Below, in pieces: positions 47,519-61,029 of a DNA stretch of 64,000 nucleotides. A program made the translations under genes and the position numbers. This DNA is from Macrobrachium rosenbergii. Its lineage: Eukaryota; Arthropoda; Malacostraca; Decapoda; Palaemonidae. The notes under the pieces were generated by a model, which saw nothing but the letters and a program-made list of their open reading frames with translations, had not been told where the DNA came from and did no database searches. The stretch spans positions 5,492,331-5,556,330 of the forward strand of contig NC_089794.1 of assembly GCF_040412425.1 (NCBI RefSeq), written 5' to 3'. Numbering within the stretch: the stretch's first letter is position 1; each line of letters starts with the position of its first letter.

Positions 47519-48271
47519 ATGGGAAATGAAGGTTCATCTGCATTTTCCTATTTACATAGCAAAGAAGTAATATTTTCCATGAAAGAGGAAGAAATAAACA
47601 GAAAGGATCTGCCTATTGTAAAGATTCCAATAAATGGAAAGACATGTACTGTACTCATTGATTCAGGTAGTACTGTAAATATAATTGACAAAATAACTTT
47701 AACCAGATATTTAGGCATTACAGAAACTCAGATGCAAGGTCAAAGTAGAGTAATAAAAGGAATAGCAGGGAAACAGATTAAAAGTCTGGGGAATGTGAAC
47801 TTAGATATGAATATTTTATCACATAAATTTATTGAAAATTTTCTAGTTTTAGAAGACAGATTTTTTCCCGCACAAGTATTGTTCTCATTTAATTTAATGA
47901 GGAGATGTGGAATAATATTAGATAGTGGTGAAGGAAAGATTAGCCTGAAACAGGATAATCAGAAGAACGTATGTTTTATGCTTGACGAAGGAAAGTTTCA
48001 CCCTAATCCGATCAATTCGTCTGAGACATTTTCGACAAGCGAGCCAGACATACAGGAAAAGCAGAAAAGTAGCCAAAACAAGCAAGATAAAATAGAAACA
48101 GCTAAAAAAGAGGAATTCCCGCAATTACAGAATACAGAATTGTTGAGATGTGCACATACAGCTGATATATACTCAGATACAAATAATTACTCAGATATAA
48201 ATAATTATGATGACAAAACACTGAATCTAACGAAAATCAAGGCGCATATACCTATAACTATAGTAATATAG
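47519..48271 (+). CDS. Ty3/gypsy retropepsin-type protease region
   Basis: A 250-codon frame. Residues about 30-55 read IVKIPINGKTCTVLIDSGST, with the D-S-G active site of retroviral aspartic proteases. ILDSG near residue 140 and a flap-like region follow. The C-terminal third is Ser/Lys/Gln-rich. In this family the protease matures Gag-Pol. It lies between the zinc knuckles and the RT connector. Its ATG is probably internal to an original gag-pol fusion. Only the protease core is conserved enough to name. Confidence 0.75.
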   Translation: MGNEGSSAFSYLHSKEVIFSMKEEEINRKDLPIVKIPINGKTCTVLIDSGSTVNIIDKITLTRYLGITETQMQGQSRVIKGIAGKQIKSLGNVNLDMNILSHKFIENFLVLEDRFFPAQVLFSFNLMRRCGIILDSGEGKISLKQDNQKNVCFMLDEGKFHPNPINSSETFSTSEPDIQEKQKSSQNKQDKIETAKKEEFPQLQNTELLRCAHTADIYSDTNNYSDINNYDDKTLNLTKIKAHIPITIVI

Positions 48272-48273
48272 TA

Positions 48274-50039
48274 ATGGGCTGTGAAAGTGAAGGGAAAATT
48301 CTAAATGAAGTATTGCTTTTAGATAAAATAAATAAATCAGATATAAATAGTATAATAGAAGTAAGAGAAGAAACCACTGGAGATGCAGAACTTTGGTATT
48401 TTTCAGACATAAAAGAAATATGTTGTGTTAGCTCAGCTGATGATAATAAAGTACAATTCATTCTCAACGGAGCAGTAACTTTGTACCCAAAACGTTTAAC
48501 AAAAATATATTTGAGATCAAAAGAGGATGTAAAGGATAAGGATATTCTATTATTGAAAGAAGAATTGCCAGATTTTGTCAAAATGGATAATTCACTAGTC
48601 CACATGAATAGTGATAACTGCGAAGTTTATGTCCAAAACTATTCAGGTAACAGACTAACACTATACGCAGGCATATTCTTTTGCATAGGGATTCCTATTA
48701 ACAATCCTTTACTAACAGTAAAAGAAAAAGCATTTTTCTCTATAAATGGCCAAAACTCTCAAATAATTCAAGAGGTAAATAAAACAGATTTTCCAGAAAA
48801 TAGACACAAGTTAATTCAGGTGTTAGAGAAAAACAGAAATGTAATAGCTATAGAAGGAGATAAACTAGGAAGAACAAATGTTCTACAACATAGAATATTG
48901 TTAAATGATGGAGCCAAGCCATTTTTTTTTTATTAGGAGGGGCCAAAATATTTTCATCCTTAGATTTGCCTACTGGATATTGGCAAGTATCTCTAGATGA
49001 AGAATCGAAACAATTCACAGCCTTCAGCACACATAAAGAACATTTACAGTTTGAAGTAATGCCATTTGGACTCACATCAGTCCCATTAACATTTGTCAGA
49101 TTAATGTTACAAATTCTAGGAGATATAGAAAGTGTTGGAGCATACTTGGACGATGTTATAATTTTTAGCAAAGACTTAGAAAGTCACCTCAAAACATTAG
49201 AAATGGTCCTAGAGATATTAAGAATTGCAAGACTAAAAATAAAATGAAAGAAATGTCAATTCCTGATGAAATCCTTAGAATACTTGGGTCTTGTAATTAG
49301 TAAAGATGGAATGCACATGCAGGCAGGTAAAATAAAGGCAATATTTGAGTACCCAGCTCCCACTAATTTGAAAGTATTAAGACGGTTTCTAGGTATGGTA
49401 GGTTATTATAGACCTTTTATAAAGGGTTTTGCTACTATAGCCAAATCTTTGACAGAACTAACCAAGAAGGAGGCTAATTATGAATGGAAGGATGAACAAG
49501 AATCAGCCTTTCAAACACTGAAGAGCAAAATGACCAGGGACCCTGTTTTAGTCTACCAAGATTTTTCCAAAGACTTTTGCTTAGCTTGTGATGCCTCAAA
49601 TACAGGGCTAGGAGCTGTATTGTTACAAAAGTCCAAAACTAGAATGAGGGCAGTATAGTATGCTAGTAGAGTTTTAAACCCAGCAGAAAGACTCTATAGT
49701 ACCACAGAAAGAGAGTGTTTAGCTTTATATTAGTGTTTAAAGAAATTTAGACACATGCATTTAGGTGATAAGGGTTGTGCGCTTACTGATCACAAACCAA
49801 TTAGTGACTTATTTAAAAAGAGAACCTTTACCAACAACATGAGGTTCAATAGATGGTTCATTGGTGTATTAGAATTTGCCCCGGAATTCAGATATATTCA
49901 GGGGAAATTTAGCACCTTAGCAGATGCATTATCCAGATCTCAAGAAGAAACAGAAAAATGTATTACCACTAATACCTTTTATTTTGGTTGTCAAGAAGTA
50001 GATTTAGATCTAGAAAGAGTAAAAATAAAAAAAAAATAA
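48274..50039 (+). pseudogene. Ty3/gypsy reverse transcriptase and RNase H
   Basis: A connector frame (48274-48936) ends at the canonical RT entry (HRILLNDGAKP). There follows a poly-T run, a stop and a gap where about 70 residues of the RT fingers should be. Palm sequence resumes at about 48940 (AKIFSSLDLPTGYWQVSL, FEVMPFGLTSVPLTF, YLDDVIIFS), so the YxDD catalytic motif is intact. A TGA at 49244 separates the thumb (FLGMVGYYRPFI). RNase H follows with CDASNTGLGAVLLQ, a TTEREC block after a stop at about 49657, LTDHKPISDLF and LADALSRS. The enzyme copies element RNA into DNA. The fingers deletion and stops make this copy inactive as written. Confidence 0.85.
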
Positions 50040-50118
50040 AAAAACGGAATTCAGACGAATTGTAGGTCAGTTAATACTAGATGAATCCATAAAACATGAT
50101 TTTCAATTAATAAATAGA

Positions 50119-51270
50119 TTGTTGTATAAAAGGCCAACAGAGAAGAATGGTTGTTCTCGACTATACATCCCAAAAACACTAATCAGAGAAGTTTTAGAAC
50201 TAACACACTCATATAAGTTAGCAGGACATCCAGGAATTAACAAGACAATAAGAATCATAACCAGAAATTTATTTTTTTTTTGGCAAAATTGTAGTGAAGA
50301 TGCCAAAAACTTTGCAAAAAACTGTATAGTTTGTAATCAACATAAAGGTAGCGTAAATCTTAAAGCTCCACTTGAAAAATATCCATCAGAATTAAATCTA
50401 TTTCAAGTAGTAACTATGAACTTTTTAGGTCCATTTCCAAGAACTAATAGAGGCAATAAACAAATATTAGTCTTCTTAGGCTCTCTAACTAGATATGTAG
50501 AAATCGTACCAGTAAGAAACAGAGATGCAGGTACAGTAGAACAAGCTCATAAATGTAGAATTATCACAGGCATTCATGCCCACAAGTTCTTTCTGATAAT
50601 GCTGCTGAATTTACCAGTGATCTTTTAAAGAAAATATCTGAATTTTATGAAATAAATAAGTGTCAAATAACCGCTTATAAACCAAGTTCTAACGGAGCAG
50701 TAGAAAGAACTAATCGTAAAATAAAGGATATCCTGAAAACTTTAGTGGGCCCATGGGCAGAAGATTGGGACTTAGCACTAGAAGATGTACAGTTCACACT
50801 GAATAATACTGTAAATGAGACAATAGGAGAATTCCCACATTATTTACACTATGGCTATCAGAAAAGAATGCCTAACATATTATTAGATGATGCAACACCA
50901 CCCAGACATACGTATAACTATGATGACTATGTCGCATGGAAGACCACACTTGAGACAATCATGAAAACAAGGGCAAAATTTAAGTAGGTTCATAACACTC
51001 ATGCCAAATATTATAATAAAAGTACCATTAAACCAGACATTACAGTAGGTACTCAAATTTATGTACAAAAACATGTTCAAGAAGGGCCAAATGTAATGGT
51101 TTCTCCCAAGTTCACTGGACCATATAGAGTTGTAGAAGTGTTAAAATTAAACAAATATAGAGTAATTAATGAAAGTGATCTATAGAAAAAGTAGTTCACT
51201 GGAATCATATAAAAGCAGTAAAAACAGATCCATGGTCCACTAAAATTATAGATGGCATAAGACATTTAAA
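50119..51270 (+). pseudogene. Ty3/gypsy integrase
   Basis: The zinc-binding region is present: LTHSYKLAGHPGINKT, then CIVCNQHKGS. In the catalytic core the first acidic position, normally Asp in an (M)DFLGP motif, reads TMNFLGPFP (Asp to Asn). The second region (LSDNAAEFTSDLL) is in another frame after a shift near 50575. The third (SSNGAVERTNRK) retains its Glu. A C-terminal segment with KFTGPYRVVEVLKLNKYRVI follows in yet another frame, after a stop at about 50985. Integrase inserts element cDNA into the host genome. The Asp-to-Asn change and frameshifts argue that this copy is dead. Confidence 0.83.
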
Positions 51271-51337
51271 ATGCAGTAGATAATGTATAAACAAAATATA
51301 AATCTACAGAAACAAACAATAGCTAAATATGTACATG

Positions 51338-51895
<558 letters not shown>

Positions 51896-51959
51896 TATTC
51901 GTGTTGGACTGAAAATATCATAAATGTAATGTATGTAGTCATGTACTACAATTCAAGAA

Positions 51960-52744
51960 GTGCCCAAAGTGCTTGATGATAAATTTAATTTACTTGTACC
52001 TTTCAATACTAGGATCACAAACACATTAATCACTGTGTATCCATTTCCTTTGATAATTAATAAACAAATAATCACTCAAAACAGAACAGTAAGGCATTTT
52101 GCATTAGAAGAACGCGCTCTACTATCGTCATTCTTCACTGATAAACAATTTGATGAGTGTATTCTGTTAAAAGAACAGGAATATATACGTAAATTTGATA
52201 ACCTGTATAAGAATACTAATGCTTATCCCTGTATTCAAGAGATTGTGTTAAACCAAAACCAAGAAAAGGATGTATGTACCACAAACTGTGATAAACCTTT
52301 TGAAGCACTTATAACTGATCAAGAAATCTTTGTATTTTCACTAAATACTGTTGTAGCTAAAATTAAACGTCACAACATTAGTACAGAAATAAAGTTTTAA
52401 AATGTTCAATCTTTTACAACATCATATCAGTTAGTTATAGCAAACCAATTATATTATGAACCCTATCTTTTCACAACATAAATTCAACAAACATGTGTCA
52501 TACCAAAATTACTCCTATAAAATAAATGAATTTAAGTTGTCTCAGTTAGAATGAAAGAACCTTGAAAATTTGAACTATGTTGATGAATATTTCCACTATA
52601 AAGAAACTGTCTCCCCAATTTTATCATTAGTAAATCTAGTGGTAATAGTAATAACTGTTATTTTGTTTATTATATTAGTGAGAAAGCTTATTATAAAAAA
52701 AATACAAAGGATATTGACAGGACTCACAAATAACAATAATTGAC
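51960..52744 (+). pseudogene. Envelope-like glycoprotein relic of the gypsy element (C-terminal part)
   Basis: Frame 51960-52400 (146 codons) includes LLVPFNTRITNTLITVYPFP, FALEERALLSSFF, ECILLKEQEYI and Cys pairs (PCIQE, CTTNCD). These resemble the C-terminal ectodomain of errantivirus-type envelope proteins. In another frame (about 52455-52744) after an in-frame TGA comes a strongly hydrophobic segment (LVNLVVIVITVILFIILV), followed by a basic tail (RKLIIKKIQR) and a stop, as expected for a membrane anchor with a short cytoplasmic tail. Such proteins mediate membrane fusion in related insect elements. Here the N-terminal half, with any signal peptide and cleavage site, is missing. Assignment rests on position, anchor and residue pattern. 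Confidence 0.6.
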
Positions 52745-52813
52745 AATTGATGTTAACATTATTTGTTACATGATAATAATTTCATATGTTTATTGTTCTG
52801 GATATTCATTTAA

Positions 52814-53083
<270 letters not shown>

Positions 53084-53282
53084 CATCGTGCTTATCTATA
53101 TATAACATTAAATTTCTTAAACGATTTAGGAATGCCTTGACTGTACTGGCAGGTGATAAAATCATCCATAACGCCGAAATATTGGATGACGTAACTATTT
53201 TCCAAAAGTTAGTTGGACTTTCAAGTTTTTCTTCTGTTTAGAGGGAGAGAAACATTGCTCAATTACCTAAGGTTATAGGTCC

Positions 53283-54290
53283 GTTCTTACACCCCTCAAA
53301 ATATAGGCCGATTTAAGTTGCCCTTGTTTTATCTAAGGGTTTTGGGAAGAAGCTCTCTAAGTGTCTTTGTAAGTTTGTTGAAGATGCTAACCTGCCTCCA
53401 GTATTTTAGTATGGGTTTTATAAGGGCCTTGGAACTTGAGATGTAGTTTTGTCAGTATCTACCATCTTGCAAAGCACTCTTGATGAGGGAGCAGAGGCAT
53501 GCTTGGTCCGTTCAAGTTTTAGTGCAACCTTTGACCATGTAAATTATAAAGCTCTGATCTACAAGCTAAAGGTAATTGGGAATTGATGGATCTTTTATTA
53601 ATATTTTAAATCGAATTTTTAATAAGCAGAATGAAGGGTTCTTTCAGGTGTTCCTAGTGACATGTGACAAAATCTGAAGAACAAATTGATTGCATACACA
53701 GATGACGCTACCCTTCTAACAGCTGTTACTTCTAGGCAACTTAGGTCTCAGGTTGCAGAATTCTTGAATAGAGATCTGGTACACATTCATGAGAGGAGCA
53801 TGCTTTGGGGCATGAGGCGTAATCTCTCTAATGATCAAAGCATGGTAGTTAACCCAGGACACTTTTGTCTTTGTAACTTGATTTACATATAAATGGTATG
53901 GACTTAAATGTCAGTGACAATTTTAAGAGTGTATGTGTGGGTTTTGATAAGGAACTTACTCTTGAGAAGTTTGTACGCAATATTACTTACTGTTCCTCAA
54001 AAAATTGGTATCTTGCGGAAGTGTTTTCGAATGTTTCGTGATGGCGCTATTATATCTATGTTTTTTTTTTTTTTTTTTCTTTTCTTCTTCCTTGTCTGGA
54101 TTAGTGTCCTCCAGTGGGGTCTTCGGATGCTGAATTTCGTCTCAAACTGTGAAATAGAGTTATGTCATTTGTCAAGTTTATTTTGGGAACTTTTAATGCT
54201 GCCGTGTGACATAGACGTAAAGTGCGTTCATAATCTCTGTCGCATAAAATATATGTTAATGGCCCTCCCAGGTTAAACAGGGCCATCTTT
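53283..54290 (+). pseudogene. LINE (CR1/Jockey-like) reverse transcriptase relic
   Basis: Plus-strand frames carry the RT landmarks in order: KYRPI, VLSKGFGKKLSKCLCKFVED, YGFYKGLGT, TILQSTLDEGAEACLVRSS, FSATFDHVNYKALIYKL, then after a deletion of the central palm YTDDATLLTAVTSRQLRSQV (about 53690-53750, with YTDD for YADD), FLNRDLVHIHERSMLWGM, and LHINGMDLNVSDN...KELTLEKFVRN. Stops occur about every 100-200 bp. The element would be copied by target-primed reverse transcription; this is a 5'-truncated decayed copy starting about 335 bp past the 3' LTR fragment. Confidence 0.8.
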
Positions 54291-55479
54291 TATTGCTTTA
54301 TCTGTTTTAAGAACAGAATCAATCATCTTCGTATCTAAGATGTCTGTGGTAGCATGGCTCATCCCTGGGTCAGCAAATCCTTTCTCCTTTGTCGACTTCT
54401 CTCACTAAACCTATCTTTAAGCAAAGGCCCACTGGAATTAAACACAGAGAAGAAAAACTAGACTTTATTGGCACATTTAACGAAAGTGATTCAGCAAAAG
54501 TTACGGTCAAGAAATGGCGTGATTCACACCCCCTATCAATGAAATTCATAACTAGGGAAAATACTGTTTCACAATCAAACATATTAATAATTCTATACCA
54601 AGCAATACTAGTGAATAACACCCTGGTCATCAAACAAAGCAATAAGGTCATAATTAATCTAGACCACAATATATGTCATATAGTATGTAAGACTAAAAAC
54701 ACCACTTCCCAAATATTCGTCCTCTCAGGACGAAACTCGAATTCCTGTTGAAAGAAACATATCATTATATTAAAACCTGAATTGGTGTTCATTACATACA
54801 TGTTCAAAACAGAAAAATGTCTGATGGAGCATTAAATGGGAAAATTCATTATGCAGACATCGATCAGTTTCACTGCTTCCCAACCGGGGGTTTTCCCTCT
54901 AAAGTCTGGAAAAGATATAAATGTCACTGGGCGATCTTACTTACTTTTTCTATGGCCAGATAATGTATCTTCACAGTGGCGGCTTCTTTAAACACTACAC
55001 CAGGCTAAAAACATATCAGCCACCCAAGATCGAGGCAGTCTCCCCGTGAGAGTCACTGTTCCTCTCATAAATATCATATGGGAGATCGCACACACACACA
55101 CACACATACACACCCCACCAGAACCTGGGCACTTCTAGCGGCATCGGTTCAGTGATCGACCATGCTGTCCCCATGCGCTTGGATCGTGACAGACCCAAAT
55201 GCGTTCGCAGCAGAAGTACCACTACCAGGCCAGCCACATAGTTCTCCACTGCTGGCCAAAGTCAATCCAGACTTGATATATACTACAACGAACAAAACCT
55301 TCCACTTTCTTTACTTGACTTGGCTGTTTTATTTTTCTATTCCCTATAACTGAAGTATTTATCGCCTTCTCTTTTAAATGCCTCTCTTTGTAGGAGGTTC
55401 TTTTGGAGCCTTTTTTTGCGTTTATAGTCTGTTGATTGTCCATAAAGCTGAAGATATGAAAAAAGAAAGCTAATTTTGA
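54291..55479. other. No gene recognised
   Basis: A 120-codon frame at 54389-54751 has no recognisable domain. A short (CA)n lies at 55087-55106. Confidence 0.45.
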
Positions 55480-55790
55480 CATAAAAATCATATCAACAAA
55501 TGTTAGATATGGCATGGAGTAATCCTCTTTCACCAGCTCTCTCAAATCTGTATTTGGAGTCTTATAAAAATGCTTAATATTCCATGGTGTCGAGACACTG
55601 ACGGTCTTATAGCTATTATGCCTAAAGAAGTATATGTAAATAACTTCTTGGAAAAACTGAATGAACAAGTCCTATCCAGGAAAAGATGGCTGGTTTTATT
55701 AGTGGACATTGTTACCAGATGTGAACATTTCCAGTGAAAATTTAGTAAATACATGAAAGCAATAATAATAACCTTACAAACACTGCATTG
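55480..55790 (+). pseudogene. Penelope-like reverse transcriptase relic (palm)
   Basis: SNPLSPALSNLYLESYKN (about 55530-55585) matches the GMAMG.PLSP.L.NL.LE motif of Penelope-like RTs. In another frame MLNIPWCRDTDGLIAIMPKE, with the YVDD site degraded to DTDG, and NNFLEKLNEQV follow (55573-55675). RKRWLVLLVDIVTRCEHFQ comes next, resembling the LPFLDV region seen in the minus-strand fragment at 1-404. This copy is on the plus strand and clearly decayed. Confidence 0.62.
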
Positions 55791-57344
<1,554 letters not shown>

Positions 57345-57374
57345 AATACAGCACGAAGGAACGCGTGCTTGAGA

Positions 57375-57666
<292 letters not shown>

Positions 57667-57670
<4 letters not shown>

Positions 57671-57960
57671 TATGCTATTTGGGCATATTTTCTCTTTTAT
57701 GCAATTTCTATTGAAATTAATAACATTGTTCGCAGGTACTATCTTCTGGCAGTCTCGGAATCAGTCAATACTTCTTATTTTTCTAATTTGGCAAGATTCT
57801 TAGGAAGAAGGAAAAACCATTCGGGATTCTTTCCGTTTAATCTTTCTTTTGTCCAGTCGACGGACCATTTCCCCACCTCTCTCGGGTGGCTTCATCAGGA
57901 CTGGATTATAAATGTAGATTTTTTTTTATTAAGCTGGCTTTATGCAAGCACGGCTCTTGC
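57667..57960 (-). repeat. PLE terminal repeat, copy 2
   Basis: Paralogue of 42330-42560 (GGGCATATTTTCTC..TATGCAATTTCTATT, ATTGTTCGCAGGTACTATCTT, TTCTTAGGAAGAAGG). It is inferred to be a PLE terminal repeat because copy 1 follows a PLE endonuclease relic. It contains the hammerhead candidate on the minus strand. Confidence 0.6.
57853..57904 (-). ncRNA. Candidate hammerhead ribozyme, minimal type I
   Basis: Minus strand from 57904: stem I 5' strand CCAGUC (57904-57899); core CUGAUGA (57898-57892); stem II CCACC..GGUGG (57889-57885 with 57877-57873) with a 7-nt loop; core GAAA (57871-57868); a 3-bp stem III with 3-nt loop (57868-57860: A-U, U-G, G-C); C at the cleavage position (57859); stem I 3' strand GACUGG (57858-57853), fully complementary to the 5' strand. 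Very short stem III is known for hammerheads of Penelope-like elements. The base of stem II is imperfect (A and G opposite G), so activity is uncertain. Confidence 0.6.
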
Positions 57961-58369
57961 TCAGAGAGGACCCCGTAATTAAATTTTTGATGTGCAGGTG
58001 AAATTCAGGATATGAAAGTGATTTTCTTTTTTGTGATTTATGGATATGCCAGTGAAATGCTGTGAAATTAAAGGTTAACAGGGAGGTTACACACCACTCT
58101 GAACCCTAAGGCATCCATCAGTATGAGAGAAAGAACGATAGTAGCTAGTTCTGGCAAGTGGTAGATAGCCAGTAAAAATGAAATATTTATAGTCGGAGAA
58201 AAACCGGAAAAATATAAAATCTACGGAGTTTTAATACCGTAATTAACTTACTTAAGTAAAGGTGGGGACCGATGGAGTAAATAAAGACAATTTGAGTTTT
58301 AGAGAAAGCAATACAAATAGAAATAACAGCTTCAGCGGTAGTTAGAGAGACAATGGGAAAATTCGGGTA
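57961..58369. other. No gene recognised
   Basis: Mixed sequence, no motif. Confidence 0.5.
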
Positions 58370-59330
58370 TTAGACATGAGGCGGCCGCAAAAGGGGTGAG
58401 GAAAGGCTTTTTGGGAGAGAGAGAGGGTATAGTTGCCTAACAATTGACTGACTACTATCAGAGTGATTGTAACGGAGCCACTGTCTGAGAATCTCACCGG
58501 GGAGGGAAATGGTATATTGGTCGTAAATTTCGTAGCTCAGACCTTTCAACAGTTCCCAGTCATTATTGGGATTTCTTCTTGCTTTTAGAACCTCATAGAG
58601 GTTAGTGTAGTAATAGCAATTTTGGCTGGTGTTCTTTTGGACTAACAAGCGGGCTTGAGGCTTGAGGTTCGGTGACGGGGATGGAGTAGCTTGAGGAGGA
58701 AGGGAAGAGGTTTGAGGTTTAGGATTGGATATAGATTGAGAGTTTGGGGGTGTTGGTTGCTCATTTTGGGTCCCTTTCTCGTGACACAAAACAGGTATTG
58801 TTTCCACCACTTGTTTAGTTGTTTCTACCCGTGGCCCCTGGAGGTGTCGTTGGTCTGGGTGCAGGTGCTGCCATAGTAGGTGGTCTTGACTGGTTGGAGC
58901 TTGCTTTTAACTGTGAAATGAGGGATAATCGGGCACAGCATCGTTTAAACCACGCATGATGACGTTCAGAACAGTTGGGGCACTTGAGTGTTGTAGGTTC
59001 CCCTTTTTTCAGCTTTTCAAGATAACTTTGTTTCGTGCTTCTTGCTACAGATGGTGCAGATTGTAGGGCTTCTGCAACGTTCTTGATGATGACCGTAACG
59101 CTGACATCTGTAGCACCTAGGAGCCTCTGGCGTGTATTCCTTTGTGGAGAAGTATTCCCTTATCCTAAGCCACACTTGGCTCGGGACAGGTCCCCTGAAG
59201 GTGGCCAGGATCTTCCGTGAAGGTGCGTTGTACTTGGTTAAGCACCTCTCGGCGTTGTTTACAATATGGGGTAGCTCTAAAAGAGGGACCAGAGGGAGCT
59301 CTATTGGATAGTTTCTGATGATCACTTGTA
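58370..59330 (-). pseudogene. LINE ORF1 (gag-like) with CCHC zinc knuckles
   Basis: The minus strand from about 59330 reads IIRNYPIELPLVPLLELPHI, FRGPVPSQVWLRIREYFST, then PRCYRCQRYGHHQERC (CX2CX4HX4C) and CTICSKKHETKLSC. After a frame change near 59017 comes CPNCSERHHAWFKRC. A Pro/Ser/Thr-rich stretch and YYYTNLYEVLKARRNPNNDW follow, ending at a stop at 58370. Three knuckles after a conserved RG..P.RV-like block are typical of ORF1 of Jockey/I-type LINEs, an RNA-binding protein. The N-terminal part is truncated at about 59330, where the opposite-strand LINE begins. Confidence 0.72.
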
Positions 59331-60587
59331 GTAGAGAGGAACAAGTTGATTTACAAAAGTCAGGAGCTGTACGGGTAAAAAATGTGTTGAGACACATTGT
59401 GCAGCAATATACGGAATCCAAAACTCCCCTGCTGATGGCTTTTGTTGAATACGAGAAGGCGTTTATGCTGGTATGGCCCAAGGGCGATGAAAAATCACTG
59501 GCTCTGTATCATGATCAGTTACTGCTGCAGTGTGGGATTTGCTGCGGTGGGAGGTTGAAACCAATAATCTTTGGAAGATTGAATTTCAAGTCAATGGCCC
59601 CTGTGTGCTTATTCCTTGTGAACAGGTTTCATCTACCGAAATAATAATGATAATTTGAGTTCACAGGCCAGTGTTATGATAGGTCTTGCGTCACTATGTA
59701 AGGTTAATTAAGATTGCCCATGAACGATGTAGACGCAAAGTTAATGTTGATGGGGTCTTAGCAAGTGAGTTTGCAGTGGAAATTGGTTGCTACAAGATAA
59801 TAATATTTCACCTTTGTTGTTTGTTCTTCTCATAGATTTCGAAATTAAGAAAGTGGTCGAAGATAGAAGAGAAAGTTCAGAGGGGAGTAGCGATAGACGG
59901 TAGATAGGCTTAGTATATGATGATGCTGCTGTTTTAATCAGTAATATACCGCAGGATTTGCAAACCCTGCTTAATAGAATGCATTATATATCTTGTGAGA
60001 TGGTACTTAAAATAAATCATAGAAAAACAGAAATAATGAGGACAGAGCATGCGCAAAAAAGAAAATAAGATCAGATAGAAAACGGATTAACGAGGATAAA
60101 TCGTTTAATTTACTTAGAAACATTGATATCTTGTACAAATCCTAAAATTACCACTGGGCAAGTCGAATAAGATTTGCATATCAAATAAACTAAATTTGCA
60201 TAAGAAAATGAGATTTTTGCATAGGTCTAGTGCAATCAGTATTACTATACGGGCATGAATCTTGGTATGAAGATAAAACTATATCTGAAGGATTTTATAG
60301 TTGATTATAGAGTTAAGCTCGAAAAAGGTTATCAGTAGTAAGAGGGCAGGACAGAGTTAGAAATATCATAATGCAAATTGGGGATAGAAGTTCCATATGA
60401 AGTTAAGAGAATGATGGAGAGGAGATGGAAATGGATTGGACATATCCTTTGCACAGCCTCTGGGAGAAAAGTAGGCCTACCTGATATTATTACCATAATT
60501 CTTTTGTCTATCTCAGTCCTCCTATTCGACTGGGCGGTATTTATAGTAGTATGGGGTTCTGGGTTGCATCCTGCCTTCTTAGGAGTC

Positions 60588-60661
<74 letters not shown>

Positions 60662-60900
60662 GAAGAAGAAGAAGAAGAAGAAGAAGAAGAAGAAGAAGAA
60701 GAAGAAGAATCCTAGTGTCATTTTGGTACCTGTGGGCTTCAGAGGAATTCGAAGATCTAGACCTACTAGGACGACAACTGTGAGAAGGTAAGCTGTAGAT
60801 GAGCGGAGTTTTTGGAAGAGAGCGCAAGAACGACATAAGTGGTGGAATTTCACAGATGCCTTTTTTGTAGCACGGCGTTGGAGGCGAAGAATATTATTGT
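59325..60900 (+). pseudogene. LINE reverse transcriptase relic with C-terminal tail
   Basis: In order on the plus strand: LRHIVQQYTESKTPLLMAFV and EYEKAF (59390-59463; RT motif with D replaced by E), LLFVLLIDFEIKKVVEDRRE (about 59820-59880), LVYDDAAVLISN (about 59912-59946; YDD in place of FADD), LLNRMHYISCEMVLKINHRK and TEIMRTEHAQK (to 60060), a thumb-like stretch with stops, then MERRWKWIGHILCTASGRK (about 60413-60468). After a (TTA)n(GAA)n tract the tail resumes with SRPTRTTTVRR and AQERHKWWNFTDAFF (60745-60870). These are the landmarks of animal LINE endonuclease/RT proteins. Many stops and a microsatellite insertion make it inactive. Confidence 0.78.
60585..60709. repeat. (TTA)n-(GAA)n trinucleotide microsatellite inside the LINE
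   Basis: (ATT)n to 60660 followed directly by (GAA)n to 60709, placed between the GHIL motif and the terminal tail of the LINE. Confidence 0.95.
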
Positions 60901-60975
60901 TATATTACGTCAACAATCTTTGATTTCTTAAGCCTTTCGTCTGCTCACTCGGATTTGGAATACGAATGCTTTTAT

Positions 60976-60977
<2 letters not shown>

Positions 60978-61027
<50 letters not shown>
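60978..61027. repeat. (GA)n microsatellite
   Basis: Pure (AG)n of about 50 bp. Confidence 0.96.

Positions 61028-61029
<2 letters not shown>

Noticed and set aside
55222..55668. 148-codon minus-strand frame
   Set aside because: It overlaps the plus-strand Penelope-like RT relic in part and shows no motif; probably a shadow.
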